Shown: in pieces, positions 1 through 9,051 of the stretch | Layout: each line of letters begins with the position of its first letter | Position numbering within the stretch: position 1 is the first letter of the stretch | Assembly (NCBI RefSeq): GCF_016461715.1 | Contig: NZ_JAEMUI010000009.1 | Coordinates: 96,928 to 160,927 of the forward strand | DNA: 64,000 bases | Direction of reading: 5' to 3' | DNA from: Marinomonas spartinae | GTDB lineage: Bacteria; Pseudomonadota; Gammaproteobacteria; Pseudomonadales; Marinomonadaceae | Notes under the pieces: generated by a model | What the model was told of the DNA's origin: nothing | What the model saw: the letters and a program-made list of their open reading frames with translations, nothing else | The model's database searches: none | Made by a program: the position numbers and the translations under genes

Positions 1-3000
1 TCGGTACCACAGGAAGCCCCAGCTCTTTAACTTTGTCTAAGTCACTTGCCTCTTTCTTAATATCTTCAAAGGTGGCGGGGTTCATATTGTTAGAGTTGCG
101 TTTCGGTACTAAGAAGACCTGTTTGTCATCAATTGCTAATGCTTCTTTATAACCGCCTGCCCCCAATTTATTATCTAAAACACTGGATGGAAGCTGTCTA
201 AACTGAATGGGATCAACCTCAGTTGCGGTTGCAGTACCGAGTAGCTTCTCTTCAAGCTCACTGCTAACCCCTGTATTATTGCTTAAAGAGGCACTATTAC
301 TCTCTTTACATAACCCCATAGGATCGACCCAATTCACTGGATTGGGAGCGTATTGATAGTGGTTGATGCCACCCACTATACCAATTGGGTCTTGGTGGAT
401 AAAGCGTTGTTGTTTTGGGCAGTAGTAACGAAACCGGTTATAGTGGAAGCCGCTTTCTTGGTCGAAGTATTGGCCTTGGAAACGTATGGGCTGGTAGAAG
501 TCTTTGCTTTTACCTTCTCGTTCAGCTTTTTGTTTATTGTCTTCGTAACCATAGGCGTTAGCGGTATTTTCCCATACCACCTCTGCGGCTTTGTTGGTTA
601 CGAATCTCGGCGTATTAAGTTGGTCAAGGTGGTAGTAATACACCTCATCTTGTTTGATCAAGGCAACCGGATGGAATTCATTGGGGCGGTTGATGTACCA
701 GGTGTACTGGCCGTTTAGGTATTCCCCTAGCAGTTGGTTACCATCCCAGATAAAGTCAATTTTGCCTTGCTCAGTATGTTTGGCAATACGACGGCCCAGT
801 GGGTCGTAGTCGTATTGGGTGAGGACTCCGTCTTTTGCAAAGCTGGTGAGTTGGTTAAAGGCGTTAAACGAACGCTGCGTTTTAACACCCACACCCAGTT
901 CGCTGATTTGGTTACCGCAATCATCATAGTCGAAGTCGATGTCAGCAAATTTGAGCAGTCGATCACCTTCCGTGATCGCTTGGATAGACGGATCATTCTC
1001 TGCAAATGCAACAACATTTTCTTCGCTCTCAACTGCGCTTAGTTCACCTTTGTTCTCTTCTCTCTCATTAGGATGACTTTTTGCTTTATCGTTCTCAATC
1101 ACGGTGCGTTGGGCGATGGGGTTGCCCACACTGTCCCACTCAAATTCGGTGTGTTTGCACTGTGAACTGTGTGATTGATGGCCTTGCGAATAAGAAGCCA
1201 CGCTTTCTTTAATCAGTTGCCCAAGAGCGTTGTATTCAAAGGCTTCTTGCTTCGCTTGTGCGAAGCTACCTTCTTCTTGCTGTGATGTTTGCGTTTGGCT
1301 TTGTCGGCCGATGAGCTGATCGATGCCATCGTATTGGTAAGCACTCTGATCATAAAGTCGTTGCTCTGGATGCGTGAGCGTTTGCTGTGTTAAACGATGG
1401 AACACATCAAAGGTTTGCTCTAACGCAATGTGGTTACCAAAGGTTTGTTGGATAAGATGGTTTTGTTTGTCGTATTGGAAGACAGCTAACGTTTGCGAAG
1501 TATCTCCTTCGCTTAATTCAATGGCCGTCAGTTGGCTATGTTGGTTGTAACGATAGTGAAGCGTTTTACCATCGGGTAATGTTAAACGTTTACGGCGGCC
1601 AAATTCATCGTATTGATAATGGAGCGTATGTTGTTGGGCGCCTTGTGTTTGTTGACTGCTGAGCAGTCTATTACCACGGTCGAAGGTCTGTTTTAAGGTG
1701 ACCTCGGGATTATGCGCACGAACAAGGTTGCCATTCACGTCGTATTGATAGCGGTTACTATTGTTGACGATTTGTTGATGAGATTCGCTACGACCTTGTT
1801 GAGCACTAGCTTGTTGTGCGATGACACGGCCCATGACATCTCGCTGGATGTGGACAACACGCTTATCGCTTTCTTTGAGCGAGATTAACCGATTGTTGCC
1901 GTCGTATTGGTAACGCTGCTGTTTGCCATCGAAACCGGTGATCTGGATGGGGTTTTCGTTGGCATCGTAGGCAATTCTGTAATGAGCGTCGTCATCTCGA
2001 CGAATGCCCGTTAGGTTACGCTCTTGGTCGTAGGTCAGGTGTAAGGCGCTGCCATCAGGCTGGATGATGGTGCTCGGTTGGCTCAAACCTTCAAAGGTTT
2101 GTCGGGTGATCTCGCCTTTGTTGTTTTTACTGGCGATAAGACGACCAGCCTCATCGTATTCAAAGTAGGTGTGTTGTTTGTCGTCAGGCGCGTTTTCATC
2201 AAAGGCGACGGTTTCAATCAGTTGCCCTCGTTCATTACGTTTGTACTGAACCAGTAATCCACTGTCAGATAAGGTGGCATTAATACGCCCTAAGCTGTCG
2301 TAACTGTAGCGGGTTAAACGGTCGTTTTCTTGTTTTGCTAGCAGTTCGCCCTGTTCGTTCCAACGGTATTTGGTGACTTGACCGTCAAAGCTGATGTGCT
2401 GAGCCAAGTGGCCTTGGGGGTCGTAGCTGTATAACGCAACACGTCCATCGGGATGGGTTTCGCTGAGCAGTAAACCGGACACATTGTACTGGCGTGCAAT
2501 GGTGGTTTTGTCTGGTAGGACAGTGAGAATGCGCTGACCCAGTTGGTTGTAGGCAAAGGTGGTTTTATTGCCATCGGGGGTGGTGACAGATTCCAGCTGT
2601 CCATATGGTGTATAGGTCAGGTCAGTTGTGTTGCCCTGAGGATCGATTTCGCGGATTTTTTGCCCATTGTGGTTATACACATAACGACGTATATTGCCAT
2701 TGGGGTCCGTGTGTTCGGTGAGTTTACCTTGCTCGTTGTGAACAAAGCGCTCCCGATTGCCGCGTGAGTCAATACTGGTGGTTGTGCCTTTTTCAGGGCC
2801 GTATTCGAATTGGTAGCAGTAGGTGTCATTATCGCCCCATTGTTTGATGCATTTTGCATCATGGGCATAGCTATCCCATTCGAAATGATGGCTAAAGCCA
2901 CTGGCACGAGTTCGTTTGGTAATGAGGTTGGCTGCGTTATAGGCGTACTGTTCTTTTTCCCCCGCGTGGTTCACTGCTGCGATGAGGTTGCCCGCTTCAT

Positions 3001-4072
3001 CATAGTCATAGTGGGCTAATGGTGTTTTAGAAGTGACAAACTGCTCTTTCTCATTGACATGATACGCTTTGACATCGACCAGCCATCCTCTCGCATTATA
3101 ATTGAGTAAACAGCCACGGGCTTTGTTGACTTCAATGCGTGCTAAACGCTCCTTAGCATCGTAATAAAAACGTGTGCTTTGACCTGTTTCGTTGATAATT
3201 TTTTCAAGCAACCAAGCGGATTCGCCCGCTTTAAAAGTCAGGTGTTCATCCTTGGGGGTTACTAAGACTTGTTTACCATTGGTTTGATAATGCAAGGCTA
3301 ACTTGCTACTTAACTGATAACTAGATTGACCAGGTTTGACCTTTTCAAAACGATGGGAAGCACCGTGTTCATCATGGTATTCGAGCCAATAGGTGCCCTT
3401 TTGCTTTGGACCCACTTTCGGAGGGGGGAGATAGTGCTCCGTCAAGCGCACCATAAAATCATGTCGCCAGCCATTGCCCAAGGCCGTTTGCTGGTTTGAG
3501 TGAGAAGAACGATACAAACGACGCCATACTAAGGGGCGGCTAGCAGTCAAAGTAAAGTCAATGAGAGGGAGAATTTCTTCTCCTGTCAGCATTGAGACAG
3601 GGTCTGAGCGGCATTCTTGGTCGGTAATCGGCGTTTCACTAGGATCATTGTTCGCAACGGCACCGGTGCTGTTGACACTGGCTTCCGTGGCCTTTTTACC
3701 GACGACTTTTTCCGATCCCTTTTTCTTTTTACTCTGAGTACTGCTATCGCCACTAGCGGATAAAGTGTGTTGCACATTTTGATGATAGCAGGCAATCAAG
3801 CCCTTCATGAAAGCAGACTTCAACGCTCTTGCTGTTGCCGCTCCTGTCGCGTCACTTGGACAATCTATACCCACGGCTTGCAACAGCTGAATGACATTAA
3901 GGCGCTCGGAAGGGTCGGAAACCAATGTTGGCCCAATTTCTGCTATTTGATTGTTGGCTGCATCGGGGGTGTCCGTGGTCACCTGATGGTATCCAGAAGG
4001 TATACGACCATCTTCACCGATCAGGCAAATGGGGTAGCGACTTCCCTTTAGTACAACTGAATAACGATCCAT
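1..4072 (-). CDS. Rhs-repeat polymorphic toxin, T6SS effector (3' end beyond window)
   Basis: An open frame runs from the ATG at 4072 to the window edge (about 1357 codons) without a stop, so the C-terminus is missing. Residues 1-150 are a non-PAAR N-terminal region with a Lys-rich linker. From about residue 160 comes the Rhs entry domain (DPVSMLTGEE, then LGNGWRHDF), followed by many YD-repeats of the type YDxxGxL. The core ends with the canonical signature DPIGIVGGINHYQY and DPMGL near residue 1254. The remaining 103 residues are the start of a variable toxin tip. It contains a glycine-rich stretch KLGAGGYKEAL (about 1302-1312) and FLVPKR (about 1320-1325), which resemble the nucleotide loop and lysine strand of a kinase N-lobe. 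The start overlaps the stop of the upstream gene as TAATG, suggesting translational coupling. Rhs shells encapsulate the toxin and ride on VgrG/PAAR. The cognate immunity gene should lie beyond position 1. Confidence 0.93.
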   Translation of the reverse strand, partial: MDRYSVVLKGSRYPICLIGEDGRIPSGYHQVTTDTPDAANNQIAEIGPTLVSDPSERLNVIQLLQAVGIDCPSDATGAATARALKSAFMKGLIACYHQNVQHTLSASGDSSTQSKKKKGSEKVVGKKATEASVNSTGAVANNDPSETPITDQECRSDPVSMLTGEEILPLIDFTLTASRPLVWRRLYRSSHSNQQTALGNGWRHDFMVRLTEHYLPPPKVGPKQKGTYWLEYHDEHGASHRFEKVKPGQSSYQLSSKLALHYQTNGKQVLVTPKDEHLTFKAGESAWLLEKIINETGQSTRFYYDAKERLARIEVNKARGCLLNYNARGWLVDVKAYHVNEKEQFVTSKTPLAHYDYDEAGNLIAAVNHAGEKEQYAYNAANLITKRTRASGFSHHFEWDSYAHDAKCIKQWGDNDTYCYQFEYGPEKGTTTSIDSRGNRERFVHNEQGKLTEHTDPNGNIRRYVYNHNGQKIREIDPQGNTTDLTYTPYGQLESVTTPDGNKTTFAYNQLGQRILTVLPDKTTIARQYNVSGLLLSETHPDGRVALYSYDPQGHLAQHISFDGQVTKYRWNEQGELLAKQENDRLTRYSYDSLGRINATLSDSGLLVQYKRNERGQLIETVAFDENAPDDKQHTYFEYDEAGRLIASKNNKGEITRQTFEGLSQPSTIIQPDGSALHLTYDQERNLTGIRRDDDAHYRIAYDANENPIQITGFDGKQQRYQYDGNNRLISLKESDKRVVHIQRDVMGRVIAQQASAQQGRSESHQQIVNNSNRYQYDVNGNLVRAHNPEVTLKQTFDRGNRLLSSQQTQGAQQHTLHYQYDEFGRRKRLTLPDGKTLHYRYNQHSQLTAIELSEGDTSQTLAVFQYDKQNHLIQQTFGNHIALEQTFDVFHRLTQQTLTHPEQRLYDQSAYQYDGIDQLIGRQSQTQTSQQEEGSFAQAKQEAFEYNALGQLIKESVASYSQGHQSHSSQCKHTEFEWDSVGNPIAQRTVIENDKAKSHPNEREENKGELSAVESEENVVAFAENDPSIQAITEGDRLLKFADIDFDYDDCGNQISELGVGVKTQRSFNAFNQLTSFAKDGVLTQYDYDPLGRRIAKHTEQGKIDFIWDGNQLLGEYLNGQYTWYINRPNEFHPVALIKQDEVYYYHLDQLNTPRFVTNKAAEVVWENTANAYGYEDNKQKAEREGKSKDFYQPIRFQGQYFDQESGFHYNRFRYYCPKQQRFIHQDPIGIVGGINHYQYAPNPVNWVDPMGLCKESNSASLSNNTGVSSELEEKLLGTATATEVDPIQFRQLPSSVLDNKLGAGGYKEALAIDDKQVFLVPKRNSNNMNPATFEDIKKEASDLDKVKELGLPVVP

Positions 4073-4920
4073 TAACTGTGTGCTTCCTCATTTATCCATA
4101 CATATGATCCAACAGCTTGATGAACAGATTGCTCTTGAGAAATCATTAATGCATGCTGTGAATCACGGTAACAAGGGTTATTTATGAGTGAATAAAGGTT
4201 AATAACCCCACTCATTGCTCCAATTTTTCCCAACAAGTAGGCAGGAAAAACATAATCAATATTCTCACTTAAATGTGGAGAGAGCAGCTGCAAGCTATGC
4301 AACCAAGTATCTCCATCCTGAGCAACCCCATTTCCTGGTGAAAAAATTATATCAATTGGTACAATTAAGCCTTCTGACACGTCCTGAAATAATGCCTGAA
4401 ACGCATCATGCTGTACAAAATCAACGGTGGTTTCGTAATGAAAAAAGCGCTGTGACCAGCCCTCTTTTACCCTTTCAAATTTAGCAATCAAACCACCTAC
4501 ACCGTAATAACAATACTCCGCGCTTGAATTTGGTAAGTAGACACCATCAATTGCAATAATATTTGCCGCATCGATACTTTGATCAATCATCATTTGTATC
4601 GACGCATCCATACCGCTAGAACCAAGACAAAATACAAGTTCAGCCGTTGTTGAGAAAAGTTGGTTGAAACTTTCAACCACAACCTCCTTTTGCTGATACT
4701 GAAACGCCCAAGCAGGCAATAACCAAATGGTAGGCAAACTGGCATCTTGCAATAACGGATATAAGGTTTTTGCCTTTATGATGCAGTCGTAAGTAAAGGC
4801 CTGCCATGTCGCCTCTCCAGACAAAGCGTCGCACTCTAAAAGGTTCCCTGTCAGAACATCGTCGACAGATAAAGCATGAGGCAACGAAATATCCGCAATT
4901 GATACTGAAAAAGCCGTCAT
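4072..4920 (-). CDS. Thiolase/ketosynthase-fold-like protein in the Rhs module, probable T6SS accessory or adaptor
   Basis: The 282-aa product has weak resemblance to the thiolase superfamily. Near residues 90-100 it has a strand-turn VFCLGSSGMDAS, at about 195-205 IFSPGNGVAQDGD, which recalls the ketosynthase HGTGT-GD region, and at about 230-250 LLGKIGAMSGVINLYSL, which recalls the K-x-GH-xxAAG segment. The Cys-His-His catalytic residues of ketosynthases are not in place, so an enzymatic role is unlikely. It lies 2 bp after the 343-aa gene and overlaps the rhs start by 1 nt, which places it in the effector-loading operon. The inferred role is a dedicated chaperone or loading factor for the Rhs effector. 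The fold call is from eye alignment only. Confidence 0.55.
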   Translation of the reverse strand: MTAFSVSIADISLPHALSVDDVLTGNLLECDALSGEATWQAFTYDCIIKAKTLYPLLQDASLPTIWLLPAWAFQYQQKEVVVESFNQLFSTTAELVFCLGSSGMDASIQMMIDQSIDAANIIAIDGVYLPNSSAEYCYYGVGGLIAKFERVKEGWSQRFFHYETTVDFVQHDAFQALFQDVSEGLIVPIDIIFSPGNGVAQDGDTWLHSLQLLSPHLSENIDYVFPAYLLGKIGAMSGVINLYSLINNPCYRDSQHALMISQEQSVHQAVGSYVWINEEAHS

Positions 4921-4922
4921 AT

Positions 4923-5954
4923 TTATTCCGCTCCAAGCGCTTCCTCAGCAGGCTGCAGGGATTGATACGCCGTCAACAAATCGATCAATAAGAGATTTGA
5001 AACACTAACAGCACACCTACTTCCTTCATTAAATGCAGAAGACAAAGGATAGCCACTTATCATTCTCTGACTAGCAAATTCATCTTCATACTTAGGCCAG
5101 CTCAATGCAAACTCCTGCTGAAAACGTTTGATAGCACTTTGCTCTCCTTGCCAAGCAGCCAACTGAGTATCAAACTCAACCAAGCTATCAAGAGAACTGC
5201 CTAATAAATCACGCAACGCTTGGAGTAGTTTGGATGATGCGTCAGAGTGAGCAAGAACAGAGTTAATGAGAGGTGCATGTTTCACCATACCACCTCGCCC
5301 TAGTAAACACAGAGCCTCATCCGCTGATAAAACATTGCTCGCAACATTGCCAATAACATTTAGTTGACCTGGACTTAACACAAGCAAGAACAATGACATG
5401 ACCTTCGTATTCAGTAAGCCCTCTTCCACTAGATCTGTAAACATACGCAAAACGGCATCACTAGAGAGCGGCTCTGATGTATTTAACCAAGGAAAGCAGT
5501 CATAAAGCTCATGTATTGCTTCTTCATTATTTGTCATGCCCATCAGCTTACTAAGCAACAATTCTTTATCTGACACAGCGTCACTTAATAGATGATATGA
5601 ATCCGTGATATCAACAATGCCCTTGAATAAGCCCTGCAGTTTTTCAGAAAAATACAGGGCATTGATGTATTCTGCTTTTTGTTCATCGCCCATTTCGTCT
5701 ATAAAAAAAGCAACAGCATCTGTCAGAATGCTCTCATCCAATTCAGACGACAGCAACTCAGATACCTCAGCAAAATCCAAAGCATTCGCGCTATCTGCCC
5801 CGTTATGTCGATTAAACAACCAATATTCTTTTGTGAGTTGTTTTTTACACTGAGCATAATAGCCATATGAAGAAAAAGGGCTTATTCTTGCCCCATTCAA
5901 TGCTTGTAATTGATGATAAAAGCGATCAACAAAAATAGATAACAAATCAGCCAC
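4923..5954 (-). CDS. Hypothetical helical protein in the VgrG-PAAR-Rhs module
   Basis: I do not recognise this 343-aa protein. It looks largely alpha-helical, with many amphipathic Leu/Ala stretches, and has no signal peptide and no convincing membrane span. The start overlaps the end of the PAAR gene by 8 nt and its stop is 2 bp before the next start, so it is tightly co-transcribed with the PAAR, thiolase-like and rhs genes. The position, between PAAR and effector, is where T6SS effector adaptors and co-chaperones are typically encoded. I see no clear DUF4123, DUF2169 or DUF1795 signature. A loading-factor role is inferred from context only. Confidence 0.6.
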   Translation of the reverse strand: MADLLSIFVDRFYHQLQALNGARISPFSSYGYYAQCKKQLTKEYWLFNRHNGADSANALDFAEVSELLSSELDESILTDAVAFFIDEMGDEQKAEYINALYFSEKLQGLFKGIVDITDSYHLLSDAVSDKELLLSKLMGMTNNEEAIHELYDCFPWLNTSEPLSSDAVLRMFTDLVEEGLLNTKVMSLFLLVLSPGQLNVIGNVASNVLSADEALCLLGRGGMVKHAPLINSVLAHSDASSKLLQALRDLLGSSLDSLVEFDTQLAAWQGEQSAIKRFQQEFALSWPKYEDEFASQRMISGYPLSSAFNEGSRCAVSVSNLLLIDLLTAYQSLQPAEEALGAE

Positions 5955-6237
5955 CTATCAAAACAGTAGGGTTTCCTACTACTATTTTTCCACCATGGGA
6001 AGTCGCATCCCCAAGCCTAGCTGCTGGCTTACCATTAATGGTCACAGAACCTGAACCGGCATTAATGCTATCCGGTGGTCCGACACAGACTGCCATGTCC
6101 CCTTTCCTTGCTGCTGGCATGCCGCCGATGAGCACGTTAGGAGATCCTACAGCGACCGGACCACCAACATGCGGAACCGTCCCCGTTGTTTTAGGGCATA
6201 CATGCATACTACCAATTGTTGCTGCAGGTTTTCCCAT
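5947..6237 (-). CDS. PAAR-domain spike-tip protein
   Basis: This is a 96-aa free-standing PAAR protein, about the usual size. Three PAAR-type repeats are visible: PAATIG near the N-terminus, PAARKGD near residues 42-48 and PAARLGD near 72-78. His and Cys residues in the intervening loops (HVCP, HVGG, CVGP, SHGG) are suitable for the zinc site that sharpens the cone. Gly-rich strands such as GSPNVLIGG and GNPTVLIGG complete the beta-rich fold. PAAR proteins cap the VgrG trimer and carry effectors. Because the Rhs protein lacks its own PAAR domain, this protein probably links it to the VgrG at 6645-8498. It overlaps the next gene by 8 nt. Confidence 0.93.
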   Translation of the reverse strand: MGKPAATIGSMHVCPKTTGTVPHVGGPVAVGSPNVLIGGMPAARKGDMAVCVGPPDSINAGSGSVTINGKPAARLGDATSHGGKIVVGNPTVLIGG

Positions 6238-6269
6238 ATTGACGCTCCTTATCCTGTGATAACTTTTAT

Positions 6270-6629
6270 CTATTGTTCATAGAGAGGAATAACCAAGAGC
6301 TTTCCTGAAGCAACGAAATAAGCAAGCTCATCGATTAGCCCTTCCAACGTTAAATCTGAAACAGAGGCATTAGAAGCCGTCACATGCAGATATAGAGTTG
6401 AAATAATATTGGTACGATTCAATCTCGGGTGTAAGGTAGAAAAAAATTGCACAGCGAAATACCCATTGCTCACTTTTAAGTGAGTCAAAGCCGGACTTAG
6501 AAGAGGATCATCAGGTCGATTGATCGGCAAACAAACCAAATGAGGAAGACCATATCGACAATAAACGATAAAACCAGCATTGAGATCAGACTTCATCGCC
6601 AATTGAGTAGAGCTGTCTATAATTTCCAT
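6270..6629 (-). CDS. Hypothetical protein between VgrG and PAAR
   Basis: This 119-aa protein has no signal peptide or membrane segment and I cannot assign it to a family. It starts 15 bp after the vgrG stop and ends about 30 bp before the PAAR start, so it belongs to the effector operon. It shows alternating hydrophobic strands in the first two thirds (AGFIVYCRYGLPHLVCLPI, YFAVQFFSTLHP) and a helical C-terminal third (LEGLIDELAYFVASGKLL). Small cytosolic proteins at this place in T6SS islands are often chaperones that help load the spike, but it does not show a clear Eag/DcrB pattern. The function is unknown. Confidence 0.6.
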   Translation of the reverse strand: MEIIDSSTQLAMKSDLNAGFIVYCRYGLPHLVCLPINRPDDPLLSPALTHLKVSNGYFAVQFFSTLHPRLNRTNIISTLYLHVTASNASVSDLTLEGLIDELAYFVASGKLLVIPLYEQ

Positions 6630-6644
6630 ATTACATACTTCAAT

Positions 6645-8498
6645 TTAGTTAAGTTTAATCGTTCCAGCCGATAGACTAATAGCGCTTCCGTTAACTTTTA
6701 CATTGCTTCCCTTAATATTTATATTGCTGCCTTCGATGGTAATATCACCACTACTAGACATTTTTATTTGAGCAGAGCCTGTTTTAATAACAATCTCATT
6801 TCCTGCTTCAATATTTAAAACCTTACCAACCTTTAAGGTGTCATTCTCCCCAATATCGGAAGAACGATTCATTTTAACCTTAAGGGTTTCGTTATTCCCT
6901 ATCTCGGTCTTAACATCATTATCAACTTTATCATTACGATTATTTTTCACATAAAGTTGCTGGTCTTTCTCAGCCTGCAAATAGACAAGCTCGCTGCCTT
7001 TTTTATCTTCAAAACGCAACTCATTAAAATTATCTGCACCACCCTCTTTCGTTGAACGAGTTTTAATGCCGCTCTGCGTTTTTTGTGCAGGTAGATCATA
7101 TGGTGGCATAAGATCGGCGTTATAAACAGCACCGCTAATAATAGGCTGGTCTGGGTCGCCATTTATGAAATCGACCAATACCTCTTGGCCAACACGAGGA
7201 AAAAAGAAAGCACCCCATTTTTTTCCGGCCCAGTTCTGCGCAACACGAATCCAGCAAGAACTCTGCGAATCTTTTTTCCCTTCTCTATCCCAATCAAACT
7301 GAACTTTGACACGGCCATATTTATCAACCATGATTTCATCCGCACTATCCCCTGTGACAATGGCGGTTTGAATGCCTTGAATGGTTGGTTTTCTTTTTAC
7401 AGCCTGAGGACGATATGGTACGTCTTTAGGGACACACTCAAAATGATTGCTGTACACTTCATTAATAGACGAAGTGGATGCGCCAGACTGGTTTGGTACA
7501 GAAACGGTAGTAAGCATTGAGGTAATGACAAAACTCTTACCTTCTAAGCGGGGGTCTTCATGCTTTTTAAAACTAAATAATTTACCGACACTAAAGCTAC
7601 GGCAATCACTTTTACCGCTACACAGTTTCATATCACGCTGCAGTGACTCTAGCTGAATCGATGCTAAATTTGCGGCACGAGCATTGCTTTCGTCTTCCCC
7701 TGTGTACTCAAAGACTTCAGCAGAAGATTGCGTGGGTAATGTTGATTTCTTTTGCTCACCATCTGGATAACGGGCAGGCTGCTTAAAATCATAACCAATG
7801 CGTTTGAAAGATCCTGGGGCGAGGCTTAATCCGCCCTGCCAACTTGATACGTGAGGATCACTCAAGTGCCCTGTTGAATAAGCAACTTTAGATTCATCAC
7901 ACTCTTTATAGGCGGTTACATCATCGGATAAGATAAGAGTATGATTACTTTTAGTATGTTCGAAAAAGTAGAAAATACCTTCTTCTTGTAATAAACGCTG
8001 AATAAAGTCAAAGTCCGTTTCTTGGTACTGAACACAATATTCATACTTAGGGTAGGTTTTGGTTGTCTGATCTTTAAAAGTGACATTATGCTGACCAAAC
8101 AAATCTGAAAAAATCTCTTTGATCGTCTTCTTCTGGTAAATGCGGCTATTCTTACGATTGCGCATTGAAGATGCATAAGGAACAATGATGACTTGATAGT
8201 CAATAAAGTTCTTCTGCTCATTTGTATCGGCGACTCTAGACCCTTTTGAAATCAGATCGCTTACAATTCCGTGGAAATAACGCTCACCATCATTTTTTGA
8301 ATTTTTAACCAATATACTGACTGGCTTGCCCAATAGATCTTCGTGAGCGATTTGACGACCTAAAGCATAAACAGAAGCTGAAATGACAAATAAATCCGAC
8401 ATTGCTTCTTGAGCAACAATTCTAGATAAATACAACGCATCTTTACCTAGAGGGGTGTTGATCTGTATGACGTTATTTTTTTGCGTTTCGTTTTGCAT
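6645..8498 (-). CDS. vgrG: T6SS spike protein VgrG (TssI)
   Basis: The 617-aa product matches the usual length of a VgrG without an effector extension. Residues 1 to about 370 are the gp27-like base, with the family signature YCVQYQETDFDFIQRLLQEEG near 155-175. The gp5-like OB fold follows (DKYGRVKVQFDWDREG, then RVAQNWAGKKWGAFFFPRVG). The C-terminus is the beta-helical needle, with valine/isoleucine repeats such as KMSSSGDITIEGSNINIKG, and it stops at a short KLN tail. A trimer forms the puncturing spike at the tip of the Hcp tube. It is separated from hcp by a strong terminator, so it is probably expressed at a lower level by read-through or from its own promoter. It is the first gene of the effector module. 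Confidence 0.97.
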   Translation of the reverse strand: MQNETQKNNVIQINTPLGKDALYLSRIVAQEAMSDLFVISASVYALGRQIAHEDLLGKPVSILVKNSKNDGERYFHGIVSDLISKGSRVADTNEQKNFIDYQVIIVPYASSMRNRKNSRIYQKKTIKEIFSDLFGQHNVTFKDQTTKTYPKYEYCVQYQETDFDFIQRLLQEEGIFYFFEHTKSNHTLILSDDVTAYKECDESKVAYSTGHLSDPHVSSWQGGLSLAPGSFKRIGYDFKQPARYPDGEQKKSTLPTQSSAEVFEYTGEDESNARAANLASIQLESLQRDMKLCSGKSDCRSFSVGKLFSFKKHEDPRLEGKSFVITSMLTTVSVPNQSGASTSSINEVYSNHFECVPKDVPYRPQAVKRKPTIQGIQTAIVTGDSADEIMVDKYGRVKVQFDWDREGKKDSQSSCWIRVAQNWAGKKWGAFFFPRVGQEVLVDFINGDPDQPIISGAVYNADLMPPYDLPAQKTQSGIKTRSTKEGGADNFNELRFEDKKGSELVYLQAEKDQQLYVKNNRNDKVDNDVKTEIGNNETLKVKMNRSSDIGENDTLKVGKVLNIEAGNEIVIKTGSAQIKMSSSGDITIEGSNINIKGSNVKVNGSAISLSAGTIKLN

Positions 8499-8524
8499 TC
8501 CTTGCCTTACCCATCAAAATAAAC

Positions 8525-8552
8525 AAAAAAGCTCTGAGCTAATACCCAGAGC
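8525..8552 (-). terminator. Rho-independent terminator between hcp and vgrG
   Basis: On the minus strand an 8-bp stem (GCTCTGGG with CTCAGAGC, one G-T pair) encloses a 6-nt loop and is followed by six T residues. It lies just past the hcp stop at 8572. It should let hcp, a high-copy tube protein, be transcribed much more than the downstream vgrG-rhs module. Confidence 0.8.
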
Positions 8553-8571
8553 CCCTTTAGAAGACAACAAA

Positions 8572-9051
8572 TTACATTTGTTGGCCTTTGCTACCGCTGT
8601 AACCATAAACAAGAGGTGCAGAAATAGCATTCTTGTCATCTGTTGGGGTAACAGTCATCATCATTTCAGTATAACTGATAGTGATGGTTTCATAAGGACG
8701 ATCATTTTGAACAGATACTGAGTAGCTAGAAATCATAGCGTCAGTCAATTCGATTTTCATGATCTCTTCCACTTTATCACCTTGCTTAGTGATGTGGAAA
8801 ACCGCAGGCTGACCTTTACCGATAGTCGCTTCTTTAAACAGATCTGGAGAAGCTTTATCTTGAAGTTTAGTGATTGTCACATCACCAAGACGAGTTGCAC
8901 TTGACTCACGATCCATTGATGTACCAGTATGGGAAGTGATCTCACGGCTTACGTTCCAATCCATAGAAAGCACTGTAATCATATCCTTGAAAGATTCAGC
9001 CGTCGCTTCGCCTTTGATTGAACCGTATTTTAGATAAGTATTAGCTTGCAT
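8572..9051 (-). CDS. hcp: T6SS tube protein Hcp (TssD)
   Basis: The 159-aa product is an Hcp-family protein of normal length. The N-terminus MQANTYLKYGSIKGEAT matches the first strand and extended loop of Hcp. The motif SREITSHTGTSMDRES and the C-terminal strand YETITISYTEMMMTVTP are also characteristic. Hexameric rings stack into the inner tube inside the TssBC sheath and are secreted. A Shine-Dalgarno sequence (AAAGGAGCG) sits about 9 nt before the ATG. A 253-bp gap separates it from clpV and a terminator follows, so it may form its own transcription unit. Confidence 0.97.
   Translation of the reverse strand: MQANTYLKYGSIKGEATAESFKDMITVLSMDWNVSREITSHTGTSMDRESSATRLGDVTITKLQDKASPDLFKEATIGKGQPAVFHITKQGDKVEEIMKIELTDAMISSYSVSVQNDRPYETITISYTEMMMTVTPTDDKNAISAPLVYGYSGSKGQQM

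Noticed and set aside
353..1042. Plus-strand ORFs of about 100-120 codons near the left edge
   Set aside because: They are antisense to the continuous Rhs frame, whose YD-repeat coding pattern is unmistakable; they lack ribosome sites and known domains.
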